Assembly (NCBI RefSeq): GCF_963082655.1
Contig: NC_081555.1
Location: 145,808,517-145,872,516, forward strand
DNA: 64,000 nt
Direction: 5' to 3'
Source of the DNA: Stomoxys calcitrans
Lineage: Eukaryota > Arthropoda > Insecta > Diptera > Muscidae
Of the stretch, positions 10,394 to 20,699 are shown piece after piece. Within the stretch, counting starts at the first letter, position 1. Each line of letters opens with the position of its first letter. The notes beneath the pieces were generated by a model, which made no database searches, was not told the DNA's origin, and saw nothing but the letters and a program-made list of their open reading frames with translations. The position numbers and the translations under genes are program-made.

Positions 10394-13300
10394 TTAATTA
10401 TCCTCCTTCAGATCGGAATCGTCATCTACACATTCTCCCTTAACATATAAATGTGGAATTCTGTTGCGAACTATATATTCGTCCAGCATGGCATCTGTGT
10501 AATGTTGCTCCTCATATGACTTAAGATGTTTGCTTTTTAAATGAAGTCTTGCCCTGATTTTGAAGAAAATAAAAATTAGTTATGATGTCAGGCTGTTTAC
10601 ATACCAAAATTACTTTTTACGAATGCTAAATCCTTTGCTGCACATTTTACAACTAAACGGAAATCCACGATGTTCATAGGTATGCACCCGTAATGCCGAT
10701 AAGTGGATATATTCTTTGTCACATATTTCACATTTATAGCGTACGCCCTCGTGTTGTTTCATATGAGCATCATAACTCCATCTGACAGCAAAACCCCTTG
10801 AACAGATATTGCATTTAAACGGATGGTCTTTGGTATGATAGCGCATATGATACTCCATGTCTTTGGGGCGAACAAATTCTTTTACACAATGTGGACATTT
10901 TATGATGTTACCGTTGTGAACTTTCAGGTGTAGCTGCAAATCAATCTTTCTAACAAATGTCTTTGAGCAGATGTGGCAAAGAAAATCTATCTCGCTGACT
11001 GCTCCAATTTGTTCATGTACAATTCTATGTTTTTCCAGTTTTTCTTCGGAAAAAAAGTGACGTTCGCAATCTTGACATTCGTAACGTCGCACTTTATCTT
11101 TTTCATGTACCGCTCTGTGATGCTGCTTCACCGTGCATAGTCGGTCAAATCTGCGATCTGTGAATAGAATAAAGAAGTTGTGAAAATTGTAAGATAGACA
11201 TAGCTTTGCTTTTTTGCTATCTTACCGCATTTGCAACAGGCATATAAGACAGCATTTTTATGGCGATTTTTGTGTGACTTGAAAAAAGCGGGTAGAATCG
11301 CTTGGCCACACAAGTTGCAATCCTCATGTTTAATACTGTTATGGATATTGTGCTTGTGAAAAGTTAAGGCTTTCTGGGATATATGTCGCCTGCTGCACAC
11401 ATCACAGGGGAATGCAAGAGAAATTTGATCTGAAATTGGAGGATAGAAGAAAATTTAAATAATTCTTTAAAATAATCAGGACAGTGAGGAAAATATATAT
11501 AGGATAGGAGATTGATAGAATTACGGGAAATTGCCCCAGCTTGCCAGACATCTCCATTGCATCACGTGGTCTGCGGTGAACGAAGTTACAAATGTCATCC
11601 GCAGCGTCAAGTCTTCCAGGGCGCTGGGCCCAAGCGAAATCTCAACACTCATACTTAAGAACTTGGATGTACCACGAGTGGAGTACATGACACCGATCCT
11701 CAACCTGCCTCTAAGCACCCTCATTGACTAAAGCCTGGAAATGATCCGAGTAAAGGAGAGTCGTAACCACCCTCCAATCTCTCGCCATCAGCCAAGGCGT
11801 TAAAGGGACTTCTCCCGAGTAGTTGGAGGATTTACATTTGCTGGGTGTCAGCACGGAGTCCGGATTATTTGTTTATTATGCTATTGTAATCCAAAAATAT
11901 CCGATTAACAATCAATATATTCAGCATGTGCTATCCGTGGTCTAAAACAGATCAGGCCATGCTATAAGACGGTTCTCTTCGGTCTGAGCACCAGCATAGA
12001 GTCCGTGATTTATATATTATGCAATTATAACTTACAAGTGTCCGATTAACAACCAAAATATCTAGCATGTATTAATGGTGGTCTAAATCAGATCAGATCA
12101 TGCGATTGGACGGTACTCGTAGCTGTGGACCTCTGGAAAGCATTCAATATGGTCAGTCATGCACGCTTTTTGAGAACATTGGCAAAGCGACCATCCAGCC
12201 AGGTCTACAATGCTGGATAACTTATATGTGCTCGTAAATCGTTTTTGGATTTCAGAGATAAGAGTTCGAAGCCCGGTAGAGTGAAACAGGGAGTTCCCCA
12301 AGGCGGATTATTCTCGCCTGCGCTGTTTCATCTCTACCTCACGTATATGTAACAATCTCCAGCCAGTATCGAAATTGTAGAATTTGCGGACGATTGTACG
12401 ACCTTGGTTTGGGCCCTTTCGTCGATAACATAACTACTACCTTGCTGATTTTTCCATTTATTTCGCTGCATAAAATTTGAAGCTATCGCCACAAGCAGTA
12501 GAATAACTTTCAGATCCGCCAGAATTCTCCCCCACTTACTGCGGCTAGCTGTTTCCACAGTTCTCATGTGAACTACCTCCATCAGGAGACAAATATCCTT
12601 TTCGTGCCAATGCACAACTACAACAACGCAGAGTCCCTCCCAATCACCGTCTTTTTGATAGGCATCTACTGCCCAGAGGATATCAGTGTGAATTTACATG
12701 ATCTAAAGTTTGAGGATCAGCACTACAAACGAGAACTACTAGATCATACGACGTTTCAAGCTGATTTAGGTAGCATTACCGCAGACATGGTAGTAAATGC
12801 AAATTTTGCCCATTAAGGAGCAGATGCAAACTTCTCACACATCAGTGAGTGTAGTCCGATTCAAGTTTAAGCTCAATGATAAGGGGCCTCCTTTTTATAG
12901 CCGAGTCCGAACGGCGTGCCACAGTGCGATACCACTTTGGAGAGAAGTTTTACATGGCATAGTATCTCACAAATGTTGCCAGCATTAGGAGTGGAAAATC
13001 ACCGCTGAAAAATTTTTTCTGATGGTCTCGCCAGAATTCGAACCCAGGCGTTCAGCGTCATAGGAGGACATACTAACCTCTGCGCTTCGGTGGCATGGTA
13101 GCAGAAACGGTGAAAATCTATCGAGTGAACACAGTCCTTGGAAAGAACGTCGAATGTCGTCCTCCTTCGGCAAGCCAGATGTTCTGGCTAATTACGTTCC
13201 GGCAGATGCAACTCAAATTATACGGAGCTATAATTGATTTAGCGTGTTAGATGTGTGTCCCGATTGTTGCCTGGAACCACATGGCCCGTGCTCTCTGCTT

Positions 13301-14801
13301 ACCAGCTCAGCTCATCCTACTCGACATAGGATCTGATCCCTTGGGAAACACCCTAACTTAGTCGCTCCTTGGTGGCCCCGCATCAAACTCTCTACCTCAC
13401 ATGACCTGTTAAAAGGCCTTCGGCACCTATTGACTGTCCACATATATCGTGACAGGCTGACTGGGCCGAAGCTCCTGATCCAGGATAACATCCAAGGCCC
13501 TAAGGATCGCAAAAAGCTCAGCCTGAAAGTCTGTGCACCAATCCAGTACATCAAAATGCCATAACGAAGTGAATGTATTTCAGGAAAGCAGAACATGTAG
13601 GGCATATTTCACAAAACTTTATGAAGCCTTAAATTAAGCTTATTTGACAGTTCTATAAAGGAAAAATGTCAATGCCAATTTCAAATCTACATTAAGTTTT
13701 GTGAATAAGGCCGGTAGATAATTTGGAGACCACCTTGGTCCAACACGGCGTTAACATCACAAACATTTTCAGCAGTGGCTATCCCCTTACTAAAGCTGAC
13801 AACATTTGTGAGGTATCGTGCCATGTTAAAACATCTTTACTAAGTGGTTTCGCTTTGCATCACACTGTTCCAATGTTGATGGGAAATTTAGTTTAGTTCA
13901 CAATTTGTCATTATACTTACCATGCTCGCTATCATAATGTTCATACAATTTCCTTTGGAGTTTAAAACTTTTTCTACAAAGTAGACATTTGAAGTCAAGA
14001 TTGAATATTTCCTTTGGCACAGCCTTCCATTTTCGATTGTCATTGTCAGTAGCCCGCCTTTTTGGGGGCTCCTCTTGACTTAAGTCATTGAAAAAGTTAG
14101 TAGTTTCCTCTAACTCATTGCTGCGCTCCCATTGACTGGTGTCATTTTCTTGGGTATTTTCAGAAATCGTATTTTCCAAAGATATATTATCATCATTTCG
14201 TCCTTCTTTATCGCCATCAACGGTCTTACACTCAATCCCAATATTTTCTCCAACTAAAGTATTCTGTAATTCGTATATGTTGGCTTGAGGAAACTCATTT
14301 TCCACAATTTCTTGTTCGTCCTCTATTTCTTCTTCTTCGATAATATAGTCCTGCGTCTCAATCTGCATAAACGAAAAAAAAACAAGTTCATCATAAATAC
14401 TGCTATATATTTCCACCTACCGCAGATTGCTCCTCATCCGAATGTATGACACCCAAATCTTCTAGCAAATCCTCGGCAATATCTTCCGAGATGCTACTTT
14501 CATCTTTACCTATGTCGTACAACGACATTAGATATCCTTCATTTCTTTGAGATCGCACTATAAAATTGACTGTTTCTAACATTTTACTTTTACACATGCC
14601 ACATATATAGGGATAATCGGGTAAATTTATGATTGAATTTGTTATATCAAATTGCAGGCAAAAGTGATAGCATTGCAAATACGAAGAGGCTGTTATGCCA
14701 TTTTGCAGGTAAACCATTGGATTGGGCACTTCCGTAAGATCTGTAAATGTAGTTTGATCATCAATTGTTTTGAGACAGAGTCGACATTTCTTTTCCGACA
14801 T
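10394..14801 (-). CDS. ZAD C2H2 zinc-finger protein B, five exons, 576 aa
   Basis: Exons 14801-14421, 14362-13921, 11429-11226, 11157-10614 and 10553-10394 join in one frame with GT-AG introns and phases 0, 1, 1, 2. The ATG at 14801 starts a ZAD (CRLC at residues 6-9, CGMC near 72-75). An acidic linker follows, then about ten C2H2 fingers: one ending exon 2, two in exon 3, one split by intron 3 (CCKC/H-x3-H), and six from CQDC to CKMC. The last finger is regular (C-x2-C-x12-H-x4-H) only if exon 4 ends at 10614 with donor GTAATT. The nearer GTAAAA at 10620 would give a premature stop. The C-terminus is acidic (DDDSDLKEDN). Intron 2 (2.5 kb) is swollen by LINE and MITE insertions; the other introns are 59-70 bp. 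Likely a nuclear DNA-binding regulator; targets unknown. It is a paralogue of gene A, about 1.1 kb away on the same strand. Confidence 0.9.
11521..12830 (+). mobile_element. LINE ORF2 fragment inside intron 2 of gene B, antisense to it
   Basis: The plus strand shows reverse transcriptase pieces: KSSRALGPSEISTLILKNLD (11605-11664, equivalent to KSSKALGPDGISTLMLKNLD at 41700), then FRDK..KPGRVKQGVPQGG and EFADDCT near 12250-12395 (the catalytic A-D-D). A C-terminal region at 12560-12815 is alignable with 42910-43160. Frameshifts, stops and a local duplication (11843-12115) make it inactive. Confidence 0.8.
11843..12115. repeat. ~140-bp direct duplication within the intronic LINE
   Basis: 'gtccg.gatt', 'tccgattaacaa.ca.aata', 'agcatgt', 'gtggtctaaa.cagatcag' and 'gacggt' recur in the same order at about 11859-11975 and 12001-12112. 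The two units are diverged, so the duplication is not recent. Confidence 0.7.
13205..13604. mobile_element. Two abutting LINE fragments in opposite orientation
   Basis: 13245-13320 on the plus strand reads DVCPDCCLEPHG, the C-terminal zinc-binding region of a LINE ORF2 (compare CPDCGQGPH-type ends). 13320-13605 on the minus strand reads frameshifted RNase H (DFQAELFAILRALD... then VDSQ). Both lie in intron 2 of gene B. Confidence 0.6.
13605..13708. mobile_element. Small palindromic MITE candidate (~104 bp)
   Basis: The left end tatttcacaaaactttatg (13605-13623) is mirrored by cattaagttttgtgaata (13690-13707), giving inverted ends of about 17 bp with one indel and one mismatch. There is no ORF. 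It is intronic in gene B, just downstream of exon 2. Confidence 0.55.
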
Positions 14802-14887
14802 AACGTATAGAATTTTGTTTATTTTATGTTTTGTTTATTATTATTATTTTTCAGTTCTTTAGGAAGAGAGAAAAAATATAGAACTTG

Positions 14888-14897
14888 AACAGCTGAC
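14888..14897 (-). promoter_or_regulatory. AACAGCTG core-promoter-like motif of gene B
   Basis: aacagctgac lies 87 bp upstream of the gene B ATG and matches 9 of 10 positions of AWCAGCTGWT. The related gene A has a perfect match near its inferred first exon. Confidence 0.4.
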
Positions 14898-15071
14898 ATC
14901 ATTTATAGAATTAGTGAAGAAAGTAGCAGGGCTTACGGTTAATTTTGCGGCTTTACGTTTTAAAGGCTAGTACTATGTTTTCTCTTTTCGTTAAACTTTT
15001 TCGTGAATATTTTTTTAGATAATAAATTTTAAAGCAAAGCAAAGTAAATGCTGGTACTATATCAAGGCGGA

Positions 15072-15300
15072 TTAAAAAAGGTGGTCTCACGCGAACAGTT
15101 GTTAGCAGCCGGCCAGTTTTGACGGTATAAAGAAGACAGATTTTTGTTTGAATTCTCTTTGTTGTTATCTTCTTTCTCACATTTTCTCTGCTTATGTACG
15201 CATACGTATACACACACGCACACAAATTTCTTTATGTGTGTTGGCAAATGTCGATCAGCTTGATGGCAAGATGACGGATTGCACCTTATGATTTGCGAAG
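15072..15300 (+). mobile_element. GGTGGTCTCA-type MITE, right end lost
   Basis: This starts 'ttaaaaaaggtggtctcacg' and follows the complete copy at 39862-40079 through 'ccggccag.tttgacggtat', 'gtgtgttggcaaa.gtcgatcagcttgatggca.gatgacggattgca'. The final inverted repeat is not recognisable here. Confidence 0.7.
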
Positions 15301-15720
15301 AGATTTCGGAAACTTCGTGTTTTGCAACGAGGCTTCCATACATTTTCAATGTGAGCAAATCTACTTATTTGAATACCGGCTATTATTTGGGACTTTTAGG
15401 CAGCACTTTGTCCTTACATCTGACAATTTCTTATTGAAATTGTAAAATGTAGTAGTATTTCATTTTCTTGCGCTTGTTTAGTTTGGTCACAAAAATGATT
15501 TAATTTTGTTGTTGGTTTAACCAGCTTAGACCAATGTGTTTTTATTTCTTTTTCCTATTCCAAAACAAAACAACAAAAACACTTTAAGGAGTCTCAGCAT
15601 TTGTGTTGTGTTAAATATATCAAGGGGCGGGCTGCAATGATCGCGATTTCAGCCTTTGCCAGAGGCCTCGTCAGGCAGGTATGCCTCCAAAAGATTACAT
15701 GCTTCCACCGACTCACTAAT

Positions 15721-16765
15721 GTTGTTGTTGTAGCAGTTTGTTGTGTTCTATCTTTCATCTGTTTGATTCTGTTGAGTGTCAAGACCCAGGAACTCTGTGA
15801 CTAAGATGCGATGCGTACACAGGGATCTGGGTCTGAGTCGAGTGGGTCTGACTGGGCAGTTAAACAGGTGACGTATATCGTGCGGCCCCTGGTTACAATC
15901 GGGACATACATCTTGCACGTCGGCATCAATCCTTGCTCTGTAGGAGTTGAGGCGGCTGCTTCTGCCGGAACGAAATTGAGCCAGAACTCAGAAGATTTGG
16001 TGGCACATTTCTTGCAGCGAAATGTGAGGTAAGTTCGTTAAGGTAGATGTTCAACATATCGCAGATGTCAACAATGGGTAGGGGCCTGATGCCTTGATCG
16101 TACAATCGTCCGCATATGATACGAGCTCTATGCCGTCTGGAAGGGGTGGAGTGAAGGATAGGTAGAGGTTAAAAAGTGCCGGAGATATCCCCCCTCCTTG
16201 GGAAACTCTCAGTTTCACTCTACGTTGCTTCGACTTCTTATCCCTAAATTCCACAGTGTTTCAGGCCTGGCGTCAGGGACGTGTTGGCGATGTCCTCAAA
16301 TAATTTAGCATGGTTGACCGTATCGTATGCCCTCGAAAGGAACAGTGCCACTAGAACCATCCCATCACATGGCCTGGGCTGATTGAAGCCACGGCAAATG
16401 TGTGCGGTGATGGCATGCAAAGCTGTTGTTGTGATATGCAGTCTTCGAAATCCGTGTTGATACTCGGAGAATGGAAATTCTCCTATGAGGCTCGGGAGAA
16501 GTAATTCCTCAAGCGTTTTTGCTACTGGTGAGAGAAGAGAGATCGGTCTGTACGACTTCCCCAAACTCGGTTTCTTTACAGGCTTCAGTAGCAGGATCAC
16601 TCTGATATCAGGGCATGCGATGGAAATGTCTCCTCGTAATCCTAGTGGAGCATCCTCACTCACCGTGCAAAACGTGGGCTTTCAATCTGCTCTGCTAAAA
16701 CTATGCCGCGCTGATCGTCTCCTAGGGGAGAATGCCATGAAGTGTGATGCGCATTAAAGTCCCCC
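15721..16765 (-). mobile_element. Jockey-like LINE, 5'-truncated, minus strand
   Basis: Reading on the minus strand from 16765: an endonuclease end (GLGDFNAHHTSWHSPLGD), a gap, then reverse transcriptase (VILLLKPVKKPSLGKSYRPI, then LHAITAHICRGF). After a frameshift near 16250 comes SQGGGISPALFNLYLS and SYADDCTI with an intact A-D-D motif. The 3' part (near 15800-16030) corresponds to 43220-43450 of the plus-strand copy and ends in (CAA)n (15721-15738). Same family as 40816-43506. Pseudogenic. Confidence 0.85.
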
Positions 16766-17045
16766 AGACCAATTTTTTTATTTTTGTTTTGATTTTGTAG
16801 TAAATCTAAATGTCAAAGGCTTGATAACACAGCTGCGATTTTTTCTAAAATCTTAAAAGGATGTTCTTTTTGATTCCATATTCCACACATAAGCAACAAC
16901 ATAGTGTTGTAAAGATGAAAATACAAATATAAAACACATTTGAAGAAGATAAGTTGTAAATTAAAGTTTATACCCAGAAACACATTGGCATTCCAATTTA
17001 CGGCATTTGCCACTCAAGGTAGTTTTGTTGGGGGTAGTTTTTTGT
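16766..17045. mobile_element. Dispersed ~270-bp repeat, copy 1
   Basis: Runs from 'aatttttttatttttgtttt' through 'aaatgtcaaaggcttgata', 'gtgttgtaaagatgaaaata' and 'ttacggcatttgccactcaa' to 'gttgggggtagtttttt'. A second copy lies at 40540-40815 in the same absolute orientation. No ORF or clear terminal inverted repeat. It lies 400 bp upstream of the ZC4H2 homologue. Confidence 0.75.
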
Positions 17046-17441
17046 TGTTGTGCTAATGACTACACCTTTTAATTGTACCATGGGTCATGGGAAAAATGTA
17101 GTGCTGATTACTTTCTTCGATGAATACACTCGATACAAAGTACTTGCAACATAGCCGCAGAATAGAGTACATATACAAAAAATCACCAGCACGGAGATAC
17201 AAAAGTGAAGATTGCCGGAAATTTACGCACATATTTATTGTTTAAATTAACAAACAACCGTAAGCAAAGTTGAATGATAAAAATGTGTCAGAAATCTATT
17301 GAAATTTGTTAAAAAGCACCATTAAAACAAGGGGATAACGTTTAAAAAATACTACAAAGAAAAACCAACCCCTTTTTTGGAACACGAACAAGCTCCATTA
17401 CTACATCGTACATATACATACATACGTACAGAAGGAAAAAA

Positions 17442-18371
17442 ATGGCCACCACTGCTTCAGATTTACCAAGCAGCAATGAACGTCATTATTATGCAAAACT
17501 CGAGGCCATCAAGGATATACGCGATAAGACCGTCTCGTTGGAAAAGTTGAAAGTTCGTATTATAAAAGAGGTGAAGTTAAGTGATGATGAGGAAAAATGT
17601 TTAGAGGAATATCGCAAAGAGCTGGAGCATTTGTTGGAAGAGAAAATGTCTCACGTGGAAGAGTTGAGGCAAATCCATGCAGACATAAATGATATGGAGA
17701 ACATCATTAAGCAGACCAAGGATAATCAAACGCGATCAGTTGACATGGCCAACCGGCATTACGAAGAATACTTGGCTCTAAAATACCAAATTGACCACAT
17801 GCGGCGCGATTATTTGGGCTTGAGTCCCTTGCGAGAATTGCATGAGGAAGAAGGCAGTCCTATTTCAAAGGACAGATTTCAAACAAACTTTTTGAAAGTG
17901 GCCGCACAGAGTGCAGCCGCTGCAGCAGCAGCTCAATCATCTTTGGCTAGGCCACACCCCAGACATCCACTAATGCCAGAGGCCACTGTAACAGCACTAC
18001 CACCCACAGCGCCAAATAGTGCAGGTACTGGGGCGGCGCCACCGACTGGAGGTCATGCTTTCATGCCGCCTGCACCACCGGGAGCTGGTGCAAATCCCGC
18101 TGCAGGTGTACGCTTAGGCAAGGGAGACTTTTCAGCACCGCCGCCGCCACCACCACCAACAAATCGTTTGCAACAAACCCCTTCCATAGGCCTTGGTCAC
18201 CATCCCACTTTCCGTTCAGATTTTAATGTTAATCTGCGACAACAGCCGCCTCCTATGAAGTCCTGCTTGTCTTGTCACCAACAAATACATCGCAACGCTC
18301 CCATCTGCCCATTGTGCAAAGCAAAATCCAGATCCCGCAACCCAAAAAAGCCCAAAAAGAAGAATAACTAA
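17442..18371 (+). CDS. ZC4H2: ZC4H2 (C4H2 zinc-finger) homologue, single exon, 309 aa
   Basis: The ATG at 17442 in aaaaaATGGCC context opens an uninterrupted 309-codon frame. Residues ~15-125 are a charged coiled coil (ALEK/EELRQIHADINDMENI-type heptads) typical of ZC4H2. Residues ~150-245 form an Ala/Pro/Gly-rich insert, including runs of Ala and Pro, that the shorter vertebrate protein (224 aa) lacks. The C-terminus carries the family signature C-x2-C-x3-H-x2-H...C-x2-C (CLSCHQQIH..., CPLC), then a Lys/Arg tail resembling a nuclear localisation signal. In vertebrates the protein is nuclear and linked to motor neuron development and BMP/Smad and RNF220 signalling; the same role here is inference. 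No intron interrupts the frame; an intron in the 5' leader cannot be excluded. A retrocopy is unlikely, as there is no poly(A) tract or decay. Confidence 0.93.
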   Translation: MATTASDLPSSNERHYYAKLEAIKDIRDKTVSLEKLKVRIIKEVKLSDDEEKCLEEYRKELEHLLEEKMSHVEELRQIHADINDMENIIKQTKDNQTRSVDMANRHYEEYLALKYQIDHMRRDYLGLSPLRELHEEEGSPISKDRFQTNFLKVAAQSAAAAAAAQSSLARPHPRHPLMPEATVTALPPTAPNSAGTGAAPPTGGHAFMPPAPPGAGANPAAGVRLGKGDFSAPPPPPPPTNRLQQTPSIGLGHHPTFRSDFNVNLRQQPPPMKSCLSCHQQIHRNAPICPLCKAKSRSRNPKKPKKKNN

Positions 18372-18740
18372 AGGCAGCCATGCAGCCTAACATCTGCACT
18401 GAGAGCGTTACGCCTCTGTTTATACAACGCCATCTACTGGTAATGGATCACAGGGTATGAAAACAAAAATCTCTTGATGGGGTAAGCTCATTCACAACAA
18501 CAAAACAACAAATTAGTATTTTTAAGATTATTTGGTAGTACATAACATGTATTATTAATTTTTAAACTATTTTTTATGGGGCTTGCCATTTGTTAGCATT
18601 ACTTTTTATTTTTCTTTACTAATTTATATTTTAGTTTTTAAGAATTTCCCAGTATTTAATATTTATAAAAGGCACACACACACACACACGTACAAATGTG
18701 TAAAAATTTCTTGCCAAATGTTTCAATATTGCGAAAGAAA

Positions 18741-18746
18741 AATAAA
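18741..18746 (+). terminator. Candidate poly(A) signal of the ZC4H2 homologue
   Basis: AATAAA lies 370 bp downstream of the stop codon, after a short (CA)n run (18672-18689). It is the first clear hexamer in a long AT-rich 3' region. Confidence 0.5.
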
Positions 18747-19330
18747 TTTTTTTCTCAAGAACGTACCATTAATGGACGACAGAGGGCATATTGCTTAAGT
18801 TGTGGGGGTTGAAGATATTACGCATGCGTTTAATATCTATGCGCATAGGCCATTGCTATTTATTTCGTTGCGTGTCCATAATCGCAGTTTTATATGAATT
18901 TGAGTTTGATTTTTCTATTTATTTCAACAATTTGTTAAATCATCTCAAGACCATCAAAGGCCTTAATGTCAGTCAATATGCGATCATGCTCACTTTGTTA
19001 CGAGCATCTCCCATCTTCGATACAAAGGTCAAGGTATAATTGAGTTCTGTTATGAATTGATTTCTCTTGAATAAGGCAAGGTATTAAGAAAAAAAGTTGT
19101 TGCAACATTGCTAATAGGATTCAATCAGAATTGTCTTTAGTTTTATTTTGTTAATATTTATGAAACTTTCTTTTAAAATATCAGAGATATATAGAAAATA
19201 TATTATATATGTGAAACTATTGTTTGTAGGACGAAATGAAATATGATCAAAACTACAGCTCCTGTGGTTATTGCGTTATCTTGATGGCTGCCCTTTTCCT
19301 GCCTGCTTGCAAAGTGCGTATACGTCAGCC
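18747..19330. other. AT-rich intergenic DNA
   Basis: Apart from accidental short frames, no gene, repeat or RNA was recognised here. Confidence 0.5.
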
Positions 19331-19334
19331 GTTC

Positions 19335-20250
19335 GAGTCCAGTTAAAGCGCCTTATTGTCTCCCTTCTGAGTACCTTTTACTTCGGTGCCTATCATATCT
19401 TCTGAAAGGCTTCATTCAGTTAATACGTAAAAAGACCCATTGCAGACCCCAATTTATGTGTACGATATCGAAACTCTGCAGATTTTCCGAATCTTCCACG
19501 GTTTTTTCTTTTATATCTTGTGACCAACCTGAAAATCTATGCGAAAAAGAACTCTGAGGAGACGTATTTGAGAAAGTCTCAAACTGGAATACGGTGGTGG
19601 AACGTTGTGGTTCTCCCCCTTTGGCGGTTCCCTTGTTGACGCCCCAGCCCTCTTGAGATTCTTATCTCGTGATAGAATGGCAGTTAAAGGACTTCCTAGT
19701 CTCCCTTCTGAGTACCTTTTAGTCCGGTGCCCATCATATCTTCTGAAAGGCTTCATTCAGTTAATACGTAAAAAGACCCATTGCAGACTTCAGCTTACAT
19801 GTGCGATATCGACACACCCAAGCCTCTGCAGATTGTCCCCGAATCTTCCATGGTTTTTACCTTTCTATCTTGTGCTCAACCTGAAAATCTATCCTGTAGT
19901 GGTCCGAGAAGGATCTCTGAGGAGAGGTATTCCAGTCTGAGACTTTGATCGAGTCACTAGTCGTCCCGAGCGTTACTTCTCTAACCAGTTCCCTGATCCG
20001 GTGGTGGAACGTTGTGGTTCTCCCCCTTTGACGGTCCCCTTGTTGACGCCCCAGCCATCTTGAGATTCTTATTTCGTGATAGAATGGCAGCCACAGCTTT
20101 TGAACGATCAATTTTACTATCAGAGTTTCTGGTGATAAACAGCCCAATGGGAAGAAAGTTTTCGCCATCGTTGACAAAACTATTCCCTTTGTTGTTTATG
20201 GGGAATGATTTAAGCTGACTTTGAATTGAAAGTCGTCTAAATTGAGATCC
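19335..20250. repeat. Local segmental repeats, unknown origin
   Basis: A block 'ctcccttctgagtacctttta...gcttcattcagttaatacg' occurs near 19368 and 19703, about 335 bp apart. A block 'gaacgttgtggttctccccc' to 'gacgccccagcc' occurs near 19597 and 20007, about 410 bp apart. Open frames on both strands cover the copies but resemble nothing recognised. Likely a decayed mobile element duplicated locally. Confidence 0.6.
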
Positions 20251-20555
20251 CACTAAACTCCCAGCGCATTTATGAACTCTTCATCTTTGATTGACATAAC
20301 TTCATTGCGCCCTCGATATTCTAAAATTTCGGTGATTTTAGTCATTTGAAATCCATTTCCTCATATATGAAAGTTAAACTTCAACAGTATCAACTACGGC
20401 CATGAAGTCATCCATATAACCATTTCATTTTCGCAGTAATCACTTATCATGAATAGTAAACTCAGTGCCAAAAACGGTGCCGCCGATGTGCCGTATATCA
20501 CTGTTAGGTGATATTATTTTTTTGGTTGAGCTCCGTTTTCTCGTCAATGTATCTT

Positions 20556-20655
20556 GTTGTTGTTCTAGCAGTATGTTGTACACTGAGGTGGCAACCCTTC
20601 CTGATGAGCGACTCCGTCGGGCCAATCCGGTACGTTCAACCGGCTGCCATGGGAT
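20556..20655 (-). mobile_element. Short LINE-head/ACA-tail element, antisense
   Basis: On the minus strand it runs 'cccatggcagccggttgaac', '..cggattggcccgacggagtc', '..cctcagtgtacaacatactg', ending ctagaacaacaacaag. It is the same unit as 4668-4760 but better preserved. Confidence 0.6.
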
Positions 20656-20699
20656 TGTCGTCAATGTATGCATTGATATTCTTGATTTCTGCTTTCAAT

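Noticed and set aside
10614..10624. Nearer donor GTAAAA at 10620 for exon 4 of gene B
   Set aside because: Joining from it to 10553 gives a stop after seven codons and breaks the last zinc finger; donor GTAATT at 10613 restores a regular C2H2 finger and a long frame.
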